Positions 1 to 6,008 of a DNA stretch of 6,040 nt are shown in pieces. Where the stretch lies: NCBI GenBank assembly GCA_002007315.1, contig LNZQ01000111.1, positions 1-6,040 of the forward strand, written 5' to 3'. Every line of letters starts with the position of its first letter. The first letter of the stretch is position 1. Both the position numbers and the translations under genes were made by a program. Origin of the DNA: Epulopiscium sp. Nele67-Bin004. GTDB lineage: Bacteria > Bacillota_A > Clostridia > Lachnospirales > Cellulosilyticaceae. The notes below the pieces were generated by a model. That model was not told the DNA's origin. It saw only the letters and a program-made list of their open reading frames with translations, and did not search any database.

Positions 1-15
1 GGCTTTACGCAATAA
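1..15 (+). CDS. Possible 3' end of minD (partial)
   Basis: Read from base 1, the window opens with codons for Gly-Phe-Thr-Gln followed by TAA, a few bases before the minE ribosome binding site. minD almost always precedes minE, and MinD proteins commonly end in a short amphipathic membrane-binding helix with a Gly-Phe type tail, so this could be its last residues. Four residues cannot identify a protein. The neighbouring frame (Ala-Leu-Arg-Asn-Lys, stop at 17-19) is also possible. The call rests on gene order alone. Confidence 0.25.
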   Translation, partial: GFTQ

Positions 16-37
16 ATAGAGGAGGGGGTACAGCAAT

Positions 38-328
38 ATGTTCGATTATAACCAGTTGTTTAAAAAGAAAATGCCAGCGGCAGGAAATATTGCTAAAGAT
101 AGATTGAAACTAGTATTAATTCACGATAGAATAAACTGTTCGCCAGAATTATTAGAAATGATGAAATCAGATATTATAGCAGTAATATCAAAATATGTAG
201 AAGTAGACTTAGATGATCTTAATATACAAGTTTCAACGGTAAGTGACGAAGACGAATCAGCTAAAATTCCGATCTTATCCGCAAATATCCCGATAAAAAA
301 TTTAAGAAAAGCCTCAGAAGTTAATTAA
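38..328 (+). CDS. minE: Cell division topological specificity factor MinE
   Basis: MinE stimulates the ATPase of membrane-bound MinD and displaces MinC, so that the MinCD inhibitor of FtsZ is kept away from mid-cell. The protein has 96 aa, against 88 in E. coli. Residues 1-12 look like the short basic, amphipathic membrane-targeting segment (Phe2, Leu7, Phe8, Lys9-11). Residues 17-31 (NIAKDRLKLVLIHDR) match the MinD contact helix (ANIAKERLQIIVAERR in E. coli). Residues 36-66 match the dimerisation domain, with the hallmark IxxVISKYVEVD at 46-57. The C-terminal beta strand (76-88) is present. The start is ATG at 38, preceded by GGAGGGGG at 21-28. It lies 21 bp upstream of rodA and is presumably co-transcribed with it and with an upstream minCD. 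Nothing is unusual. Family assignment is firm. Confidence 0.95.
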   Translation: MFDYNQLFKKKMPAAGNIAKDRLKLVLIHDRINCSPELLEMMKSDIIAVISKYVEVDLDDLNIQVSTVSDEDESAKIPILSANIPIKNLRKASEVN

Positions 329-334
329 TCTAAT

Positions 335-341
335 AAAGGAG
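335..341 (+). promoter_or_regulatory. Ribosome binding site that sets the rodA start
   Basis: AAAGGAG lies 8 bases before the ATG at 350 and 5 bases before an in-frame TTG at 347. The spacing and codon favour ATG at 350, making the protein one residue shorter than a call from the TTG. Confidence 0.75.
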
Positions 342-349
342 TAATATTG

Positions 350-1474
350 ATGCACTTGTTTAAAAGAATAGAATTTAAAAATATAGATATCTATCTAATC
401 TTGTTGATGAGTGCGTTAATAGGAATAGGTATATTAGCTATTAGTAGTGCCACTTCATATTCAGGTGACACTAGCGTATTAAAAAGCCAAATTACTTTTT
501 TTATTTTTGGTTTGATTTTAATGACAATAATTATGAATTTTAACTACAAGTTTTTAGGAGTTTGGTATTTGGGAATTTATACTATAACTAATCTAGTTTT
601 ACTAGCAGTACTTTTGTTTGGTAATGATGCAAAAGGAGCAACTAGATGGATTAGCATAGGTCCCGTACAAATACAGCCATCAGAATTTGCTAAAATCACA
701 ATGATATTGTGTACAGCGAGGTTAATATCGCTCAAAAATGAAAAGATGAATTCGGTTGTTACAATAGCTCAAATAGGACTTTTTCAATTTGTACCGTTCA
801 TATTAATAAATAGACAACCAAATTTATCAACAAGTATTGTAATTTTAACCTTATTAGTGTTACAATTATTTGTAAGTAAATTGAAAATGAGATATATTTT
901 AGGAACTGCACTGGTAGGCGGAATTACTGTTGCAATAGCGGTAGGATATATTGTTAGTAATCCAAACCAACAAATTTTAGATGCATATCAAAGAAATAGA
1001 ATTGTTACCGCTGTAATGGGGGGAGATTCTCAATCTGATAACTATCAAACTAGTAGGTCAGTAGATGCTATAGGGTCAGGGGGTCTAAATGGTAAAGGTT
1101 TATACCAAGGTGCTATAAGCCAATTAAACTATTTGCCAGAGTCCCACAATGACTTTATAGTTGCTACGATAGCTGAAGAATTTGGATTTGTAGGTATTTT
1201 AGTTTTACTTGGAATAATAATACTTTTTGTAGGTAGAGGTTTATTTTTGGCCTACGTTATAGATGATGATTTTGGTAGAATGATACTAGTGGGTTATTTT
1301 GGAATGATAGCAGCTCAATCATTTATCAATTTAGGAGTAGTTACAGCAGTATTGCCCAACACGGGATTGCCTTTGCCATTTGTAAGCTATGGAGGTAGTT
1401 CTTTATGGGCTAATATGATGGGTATGGGCTTAGTTTTAAGTGTTATAGGTAATAGAGAAGAAACGATGTTTTAA
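350..1474 (+). CDS. rodA: RodA-type SEDS peptidoglycan glycosyltransferase
   Basis: SEDS polymerases join lipid II into glycan strands at the membrane; RodA does this with a class B PBP in the elongation (rod) complex. The protein has 374 aa and roughly ten hydrophobic segments, the usual family size. Signatures seen are GATRWISIGPVQIQPSEFAK (96-115), the AIGSGGLNGKGLYQG region (240-254), LPESHNDFI (262-270) with Asp268 at the position of the catalytic Asp of RodA, AEEFGFVG (275-282), and the C-terminal TGLPLPFVSYGGSS (338-351). The start is ATG at 350. RodA is preferred over FtsW because it follows minE and precedes mgsA, a common clostridial order; sequence motifs alone do not separate the two firmly. 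One oddity is that the loop motif usually read as QPDLGT or QPDLST is QPNLST here (Asn158). The gap to mgsA is 13 bp. Confidence 0.9.
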   Translation: MHLFKRIEFKNIDIYLILLMSALIGIGILAISSATSYSGDTSVLKSQITFFIFGLILMTIIMNFNYKFLGVWYLGIYTITNLVLLAVLLFGNDAKGATRWISIGPVQIQPSEFAKITMILCTARLISLKNEKMNSVVTIAQIGLFQFVPFILINRQPNLSTSIVILTLLVLQLFVSKLKMRYILGTALVGGITVAIAVGYIVSNPNQQILDAYQRNRIVTAVMGGDSQSDNYQTSRSVDAIGSGGLNGKGLYQGAISQLNYLPESHNDFIVATIAEEFGFVGILVLLGIIILFVGRGLFLAYVIDDDFGRMILVGYFGMIAAQSFINLGVVTAVLPNTGLPLPFVSYGGSSLWANMMGMGLVLSVIGNREETMF

Positions 1475-1487
1475 GAGGAGGGTTATT

Positions 1488-1883
1488 ATGAATATTGGAT
1501 TAGTAGCACACGATGCAAAAAAGAAATTAATGGAAAATTTTACGATTGCATATAGACATATATTAGCAAAACATACTATATATGCAACAGCAACAACAGG
1601 AAGATTAGTGGAAGAATCTACAAATCTTTCAATTTATAAGTATTTATCAGGGCACTTAGGAGGAATAGAGCAACTAGGAGCACAAATTGCCCACAATCAG
1701 TTAGATATGCTTATTTTTCTAAAAGATCCTCTAACATTACAACCGCATGAACCAGATATAAGTAGCTTAGAAAAATTATGTGATATTCATAATATTCCTA
1801 TCGCTACAAATCTTGCTACTGCAGAGTTGTTAGTTAAGGCACTAGAAAGAGGAGACTTAAGTTGGAGAGAGGTTGTACGCTAA
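1488..1883 (+). CDS. mgsA: Methylglyoxal synthase family protein, catalytic Asp replaced
   Basis: MgsA converts dihydroxyacetone phosphate to methylglyoxal and phosphate, a glycolytic bypass in the cytosol. Length (131 aa) and overall sequence match clostridial and Bacillus MgsA: VAHD (6-9), the TTG phosphate loop (36-38), SG (54-55), FLKDPL (77-82), QPHEPD (85-90), IPIATNLATAE (103-113) and a typical C-terminal LSWREV. Set against E. coli MgsA (offset 11), His8, Asp9, Asp80, His87 and Asp90 are kept. The catalytic base Asp71 is Ile60, however, and the motif usually written GPxGGDQQ reads GHLGGIEQ. In addition Gly46 is Ala35 and Arg107 is Lys96. The codons are unambiguous, and the reading frame is intact. 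The protein may be inactive, altered in activity, or rescued by adjacent Glu61. The start is ATG at 1488 after GAGGAGGG (1475-1482). It is the last gene before a terminator. Confidence 0.85.
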   Translation: MNIGLVAHDAKKKLMENFTIAYRHILAKHTIYATATTGRLVEESTNLSIYKYLSGHLGGIEQLGAQIAHNQLDMLIFLKDPLTLQPHEPDISSLEKLCDIHNIPIATNLATAELLVKALERGDLSWREVVR

Positions 1884-1908
1884 AGACTTAATTTTTAAGT
1901 CTTTTTTT
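1882..1908 (+). terminator. Intrinsic terminator after mgsA
   Basis: AAAGACTTAA at 1882-1891 pairs with TTAAGTCTTT at 1895-1904, leaving a three-base loop, and is followed by a run of seven T ending at 1908. The stem begins inside the mgsA stop codon (1881-1883). The stem is A/T rich with only two G-C pairs, so termination may be incomplete. The upstream A run is short, so it looks one-directional. Confidence 0.85.
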
Positions 1909-1937
1909 GTACCTCAATATAAAATGGAGGAAAGAAT

Positions 1938-3785
1938 ATGTCAAAAGTAGTAATACCCGATCACATTTTAAATAAGGTGGACAAGCCAGCTAGATATATC
2001 GGGGGCGAAGTTAATAGTTTTAATAAAAACATCGAAGAAGTAGATGTGCACATTGCATTTGCGTTTCCAGATGTATATGAAGTGGCGATGAGTCATTTAG
2101 GAATGCAAATTTTATATCATTTCTTTAATAGAAGAGAAGATGTATTTTGTGAGCGAGTGTTTTCGCCTTGGGTTGATATGGAACAAAAGATGCGTGAAAA
2201 TGATATAACATTATTTTCATTAGAGAGCCACACCCCTATAAAAGAGTTTGATTTTTTAGCTTTTACGTTACAATATGAAATGAGTTATACAAATATTCTT
2301 AACATGTTGAACTTAGCAGGGATACCGATACTAAGTAAAGACCGAACAGAAGATGACCCTATTGTATTAGCGGGAGGACCTTGTGCATACAACCCCGAAA
2401 CGCTTGCACCATTTATAGATTTTTTCTATATGGGTGAGGGAGAAGTGTTATACGATGAGATATTTGAACTGTACAAAGAGTTCAAACAAAACGGTAGAAC
2501 ACGTGATGAATTTATTGAAGCTATGTTAAGTTTTGATGGAATATATGTTCCAAAATATTACGAAGAAATTTATAATGAAGACGGAACTATAAAAGAAAAG
2601 AAAGTTTTGCATGAAGATGCAAGACCGATTATAAGTAAAGTTGTCGTTACAGATATGGACGATGTATTTTACCCACAAAAGCAAATTATACCTTGGATAC
2701 AAGCCGTTCATGATAGAGTTACACTGGAGATGTTTAGAGGTTGTTTAAGAGGTTGTAGATTTTGTCAAGCTGGTATGATTTATAGACCTGTGCGAGAAAA
2801 GAAAAAAGATGTATTAATTGATTATGCAAAAAATTTGCTGGATAGTACGGGTTATGAAGAAATCTCATTAGCATCGCTATCAACGAGTGATTACAAAGAT
2901 TTGGAAAACTTTACAGAAGAATTAATTGAACTTTGTAACGATAGAATGGTAAATATTTCGTTGCCATCGCTTAGAATTGACAAGTTTTCAGTTGATTTGA
3001 TGCAAAAAGTGCAAGAAGTTAGAAAAAGTAGCTTAACATTTGCTCCAGAAGCAGGAACACAACGTATGCGAGATGTAATAAACAAAAATATTACAGAAGA
3101 AGAAATTTTAAACGGGTGTAACCTTGCATTTAGAGGTGGTTGGAGCCGTGTAAAACTTTATTTTATGTTGGGGCTACCAACTGAAACAGAAGAAGATATA
3201 TATGGTATAGCAAATTTGGCTGAAGAAATCGCAAGAGTGTACTATGGTATAGATAAAGAAGAACGCCCAGGCGCATTACAACTTGTAGTAAGTACGTCAT
3301 GTTTTGTACCAAAACCTTTTACGCCGTTTCAGTGGCACCCGCAAGACACTGTTGAGTCGTTTATGTCAAAACACATGCAACTTAGAAATGCAATAAAACG
3401 TAAGCAAATTAGATACAATCATCACGACGCAAAAACAAGTGTGCTAGAAGCAGTGATTGCAAGAGGTGACAGACGAGTTGCAAACTTAATTTACGAAGCG
3501 TACAAATTAGGGTGCACATATGACAGTTGGTCAGAACATTTTGACGGAAGCAAATGGATTGAAGCGTCAAAAATAAGTGGTGTAGACTTTGATTTTTATG
3601 CTAGCAGAGAGCGTAGTTATGACGAAGTGTTGCCATGGGATCACATTAACATTGGCGTAACAAAAGAATTTTTGATTAGAGAAAGCAAAAAATCAAAACA
3701 AGAAACAACAACGCCACAATGTAGAGAACAATGTTCGGCGTGTGGAGCAAAAGTATTTAACAAAGGAGTTTGTTATGAGAATTAG
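1938..3785 (+). CDS. TIGR03960-type radical SAM protein with B12-binding-like N-terminus
   Basis: A 615 aa protein of the uncharacterised family TIGR03960. Radical SAM enzymes cleave S-adenosylmethionine with a 4Fe-4S cluster; the substrate of this family is not known to me. Residues about 35-170 form a Rossmann-like, cobalamin-binding-type domain ending in AGGPCAYNPE (145-154) and MGEGE (165-169), but the canonical DxHxxG cobalamin motif is not seen. The radical SAM core starts at about 262, with Cys269, Cys273 and Cys276 (CLRGCRFC) as cluster ligands; EAGTQRMRD (371-379) and LYFMLGLPTETEED (407-420) are later core strands. The C-terminal tail carries a second cysteine group, Cys595, Cys599, Cys602 and Cys612. 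The start is ATG at 1938, seven bases after GGAGG (1926-1930). It overlaps the DUF2344 gene by 11 bp. No convincing promoter lies between the terminator and this gene. Family is firm, function unknown. Confidence 0.9.
   Translation: MSKVVIPDHILNKVDKPARYIGGEVNSFNKNIEEVDVHIAFAFPDVYEVAMSHLGMQILYHFFNRREDVFCERVFSPWVDMEQKMRENDITLFSLESHTPIKEFDFLAFTLQYEMSYTNILNMLNLAGIPILSKDRTEDDPIVLAGGPCAYNPETLAPFIDFFYMGEGEVLYDEIFELYKEFKQNGRTRDEFIEAMLSFDGIYVPKYYEEIYNEDGTIKEKKVLHEDARPIISKVVVTDMDDVFYPQKQIIPWIQAVHDRVTLEMFRGCLRGCRFCQAGMIYRPVREKKKDVLIDYAKNLLDSTGYEEISLASLSTSDYKDLENFTEELIELCNDRMVNISLPSLRIDKFSVDLMQKVQEVRKSSLTFAPEAGTQRMRDVINKNITEEEILNGCNLAFRGGWSRVKLYFMLGLPTETEEDIYGIANLAEEIARVYYGIDKEERPGALQLVVSTSCFVPKPFTPFQWHPQDTVESFMSKHMQLRNAIKRKQIRYNHHDAKTSVLEAVIARGDRRVANLIYEAYKLGCTYDSWSEHFDGSKWIEASKISGVDFDFYASRERSYDEVLPWDHINIGVTKEFLIRESKKSKQETTTPQCREQCSACGAKVFNKGVCYEN
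3762..3768 (+). promoter_or_regulatory. Ribosome binding site inside the radical SAM gene, sets the DUF2344 start
   Basis: AAAGGAG sits six bases before ATG at 3775 and lies within the last codons of the radical SAM gene. It supports ATG 3775 rather than the in-frame GTG at 3742, which would add 11 residues not resembling the conserved family start. Confidence 0.8.
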
Positions 3786-4449
3786 AGGGAAATTTACAAA
3801 AGAAGGACGAGTTAAATTTGTGGGACACTTGGACACAGTTAGGTTGTTCCAACGAGCGATAAAAGTTGCAAAAATCAATGTTGCTTACTCTGAAGGGTTT
3901 AACCCACATTCAAAAGTATATTTTGCTATGCCACTATCAGTGGGAGTGTCTAGCGTCGGTGAATATATAGAAATTCGTACGAAAGATGATATGGATGTGG
4001 CGGATATGAAAGAGCGTCTAAACAACATATTACCAGAAGGTATAAAAATGTTAGATACTTTTGAAGTTGTGGAAGGCACGCCTACACTTATGAGTCAAGT
4101 TGATGTTGCGGATTATGTTGTTGATATTGATTACGAAAATAAAGCTCAACTATTACAAGTGTTGCAACAAGATGAGATTTTGATTAGCAAACGTAATAAA
4201 AAGAAAAAGTGGGTTGAAGTTGATATTAAGCCGCTAATTATTGATTGTGAAATAGTTGAGACAGAAAATAAACTACAAATTATAGCAAAACTATTTGCAG
4301 GTAGCAAACAAAACTTAAATGTAGATTTGTTGCTAAAAGCTTTGTTTAAAGAGGAATTTGACAACTTGATATATACTGTAACAAGGACTGAACTTTATAC
4401 AGACCAAGATGGAAAATATATTCCAATTTTGGTAAGTGATAGAGTATGA
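3775..4449 (+). CDS. TIGR03936 / DUF2344 radical SAM-linked protein
   Basis: A 224 aa protein of the family found beside, or fused to the C-terminus of, TIGR03960 radical SAM proteins. Its biochemical role is not known to me. The N-terminal half has the conserved family pattern: MRIRGKFTKEGRVKFVGHLD (1-20), FQRAIKVAKI (25-34), YSEGFNPHSK (38-47) and PLSVGVSSVGEYIEI (53-67). The C-terminal half is less conserved and contains a lysine run (142-145) and a terminal R/T-rich strand (200-206). No membrane segment or signal peptide is visible. The start is ATG at 3775, 11 bp inside the upstream gene, and its stop overlaps the RNase start as ATGA. This implies translational coupling of all three and a shared or sequential job. 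In relatives where the two are one polypeptide, this would be the C-terminal domain. Confidence 0.9.
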   Translation: MRIRGKFTKEGRVKFVGHLDTVRLFQRAIKVAKINVAYSEGFNPHSKVYFAMPLSVGVSSVGEYIEIRTKDDMDVADMKERLNNILPEGIKMLDTFEVVEGTPTLMSQVDVADYVVDIDYENKAQLLQVLQQDEILISKRNKKKKWVEVDIKPLIIDCEIVETENKLQIIAKLFAGSKQNLNVDLLLKALFKEEFDNLIYTVTRTELYTDQDGKYIPILVSDRV

Positions 4450-5579
4450 ATGACTTGCTTGTAATAGAAAAAACAGAAACACTCACCAAAGTAGCAAAAA
4501 TCAAAGATAATAAGCTTGTACAACTATTTGTTAGTGATAGCGAAAATGAGTCTAGGCAAGATAAAATATACGTTGGGCAAGTTGTTGATATAGTAAAAAA
4601 TTTGCAAGCTGTATTTATAGATTTTGGTGTAGATAAAAAAGGAATGTTGCACTTTAAGCGAATTCCACAAAACTATTTAAACAAGTTGCATTTGGGGCTA
4701 AAAATGCCTGTACAAGTGTCAAAAGAACAAGTTGGCGATAAGGGCGATAGACTTACAGGGCTAATAAATGTTACAGGGTTGTATTTCGTATGTTTGCTTA
4801 ACGAAGATGGTGTTGCAATCTCAAAAAAAATAACCGATACCGATAAGAGAGAGCATCTCAAAAAGCTGGTGACAGATGTGTCAGACTTTGGGTTTATCGT
4901 GCGAACGCAAGCACAAAATGTTAGTGATAATGTCCTAAAAAAAGAGCTACTATTTTTAGTAGAGCAAGCAAATAAAATTATGGATACTAAAGATTTTTTA
5001 AATAAAGGACACAAATTTAAGGTAGATAAACTGTCGTATTCAAAATGGTTGCTAGAACATATAAATCACGATATTGACGTGTTGTGCAACGATGAAGACG
5101 AGTTAAACGAAGTTGAGAATTTTTTGGATAAGGTGACGGTTACAAAAAAGTTGTATCCAAAAGAAGAGGCGATGTTTAAGTTGTTGGGCATCGAAAAGCA
5201 ATTTAGACAGTGTTTAACGTCAAAAGTTTGGATAAAAAACGGTGGCAATATCGTTATAGAACATACTGAGGCTATGACAGTTGTTGACATTAACAGTGCA
5301 AAAGCTACTGAAACTAGCAACTCACTTAAACTTAACAAAATTGCAATAGAAGAAATACTTTCGCAAATAATATTACGCAATATAGCGGGAATTGTAATAG
5401 TTGATTTAGTTGAGCCACAAAAAGATAAAGACGTTTTGTTTGAGTATGCAAAAGAACTGATAAGCAAGTATGATGGCAAGCGTACGAAAGTATATCCGAT
5501 TACAGAAATCGGGCTTATGCAACTAACAAGAACAAGAGTATACAAACCTTTACACGAAGTGATACAATTTAAGCCTTGA
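4446..5579 (+). CDS. rng: Ribonuclease E/G family protein, short form without zinc-link
   Basis: RNase G/E enzymes are endonucleases that cut single-stranded, A/U-rich RNA and mature rRNA ends. In order: an N-terminal RNase H-like part and S1 RNA-binding domain (about 40-120, with VGQVVDIVKNLQAVFIDFG), the 5'-sensor region with FIVRT (150-154, Arg153 and Thr154 matching E. coli RNase E Arg169 and Thr170) and Arg346 (matching Arg373), and the DNase I-like core with VVDINSA (279-285, Asp281) and IVDLVEP (318-324, Asp320), the two metal-binding catalytic residues. The protein ends at residue 377, just after LTRTRVYKPLHEV, where relatives continue into a CPxCxG zinc-link and small domain. None of that is encoded downstream in any + frame before rplU. 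E. coli RNase G has 489 aa. The start overlaps the DUF2344 stop (ATGA) and has no strong ribosome binding site, so coupling is likely. Confidence 0.88.
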   Translation: MNDLLVIEKTETLTKVAKIKDNKLVQLFVSDSENESRQDKIYVGQVVDIVKNLQAVFIDFGVDKKGMLHFKRIPQNYLNKLHLGLKMPVQVSKEQVGDKGDRLTGLINVTGLYFVCLLNEDGVAISKKITDTDKREHLKKLVTDVSDFGFIVRTQAQNVSDNVLKKELLFLVEQANKIMDTKDFLNKGHKFKVDKLSYSKWLLEHINHDIDVLCNDEDELNEVENFLDKVTVTKKLYPKEEAMFKLLGIEKQFRQCLTSKVWIKNGGNIVIEHTEAMTVVDINSAKATETSNSLKLNKIAIEEILSQIILRNIAGIVIVDLVEPQKDKDVLFEYAKELISKYDGKRTKVYPITEIGLMQLTRTRVYKPLHEVIQFKP

Positions 5580-5605
5580 CAAGTATTTGCAAGTTGTGAT
5601 ATATT
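5576..5605 (+). promoter_or_regulatory. Sigma-A type promoter for rplU
   Basis: A perfect -35 box TTGACA (5576-5581) is followed after 18 bases by TATATT (5600-5605), with an upstream TG (5597-5598) in the extended -10 position. Transcription would start near 5612. The rng stop codon (5577-5579) lies inside the -35 box, so the promoter overlaps the end of that gene. A shifted -10 (ATATAT at 5599, 17-base spacer) is an alternative. Confidence 0.8.
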
Positions 5606-5618
5606 ATGATAGTGTTTT

Positions 5619-5691
5619 GAGCCGCACGAAGAGGTTGTAAACTATGCAGTCCTATAGTACCAAATTCGGCGAGTATTCGTATGAGGAGGTG
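5619..5691 (+). promoter_or_regulatory. Structured leader of rplU (L21 leader type)
   Basis: Low-GC Gram-positives carry a conserved structured leader (Rfam L21_leader) upstream of rplU, thought to let the ribosomal protein control its own operon. Here nested pairing can be drawn: GCCG (5621-5624) with CGGC (5667-5670), GGT (5633-5635) with ACC (5659-5661), and ACTATG (5641-5646) with TATAGT (5653-5658) closing a six-base loop, with an asymmetric bulge at 5636-5640. The ribosome binding site AGGAGGTG (5684-5691) lies just downstream, five bases before ATG 5697. I see no T run for termination and no clear pairing that hides the ribosome binding site, so the mode of control is not evident. Assignment rests on position and fold, not on a covariance-model match. 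Confidence 0.7.
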
Positions 5692-5696
5692 TACAG

Positions 5697-6008
5697 ATGT
5701 ACGCAATTATTGAAACAGGTGGAAAACAATACAAAGTTGAAGAAGGTTCTGTCATCAATGTAGAAAAACTACACAAAGCAGCTGGTGAAGAAGTTGTATT
5801 TGACAAAGTATTAGCAGTTTCTAAAGATGGAAGTTTATCTTGTGGAAACCCAACTGTAAATGGTGCTACTGTTAAAGCGGAAGTTGTAGCAGAAGGTAAA
5901 TCGAAAAAAATCATTGTTTTCAAATATAAAGCTAAAAAGTCTTATAAAAAGAAACAAGGACATCGTCAACCATTTACAAAAGTAAAAATAACTACTATTG
6001 AAGCATAA
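5697..6008 (+). CDS. rplU: 50S ribosomal protein bL21
   Basis: bL21 binds 23S rRNA in the large ribosomal subunit. The 103 aa length is exactly typical. The family signature is complete: [17 protein letters not shown] (1-17), the [10 protein letters not shown] stretch (33-42), [14 protein letters not shown] (52-65), and the basic loop [20 protein letters not shown] (71-90) with the [11 protein letters not shown] ending (88-98). The start is ATG at 5697 after a strong ribosome binding site. It has its own promoter and leader, separating it from the radical SAM/RNase unit although readthrough from that unit is possible. The stop overlaps the next start (TAATG), the usual rplU-prp arrangement in Firmicutes, normally followed by rpmA (bL27). 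Confidence 0.97.
   Translation: MYAIIETGGKQYKVEEGSVINVEKLHKAAGEEVVFDKVLAVSKDGSLSCGNPTVNGATVKAEVVAEGKSKKIIVFKYKAKKSYKKKQGHRQPFTKVKITTIEA

Noticed and set aside
347..349. TTG at 347 as the rodA start.
   Set aside because: The adjacent in-frame ATG at 350 is better spaced from AAAGGAG and is the stronger codon.
1907..1925. TATAAA at 1918-1923 as a -10 box for the radical SAM gene.
   Set aside because: Transcription would start at or after the ribosome binding site (1926-1930), and no acceptable -35 box lies at the right distance.
3742..3774. GTG at 3742 as the start of the DUF2344 protein.
   Set aside because: The ATG at 3775 has a well-placed AAAGGAG and begins exactly at the conserved family N-terminus.
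5066..5545. A 159-codon open frame on the - strand opposite the RNase gene.
   Set aside because: It is antisense to a well-supported conserved gene, is Ser/Ile/Leu rich as expected from reversed AT-rich codons, and shows no family motif. The same holds for the - strand frames at 4673-5014 and 5642-5923.
5670..5679. CGAGTATTCG as a regulatory hairpin before rplU.
   Set aside because: Only three or four pairs with a tiny loop, and it competes with the better outer stem of the leader.
5644..5763. A 39-codon + strand ORF starting in the rplU leader and overlapping rplU in another frame, with AGAGG nine bases upstream.
   Set aside because: Its ATG lies in the leader stem, most of its length is shadowed by rplU, and the peptide resembles nothing I know. 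Chance is the simpler explanation.
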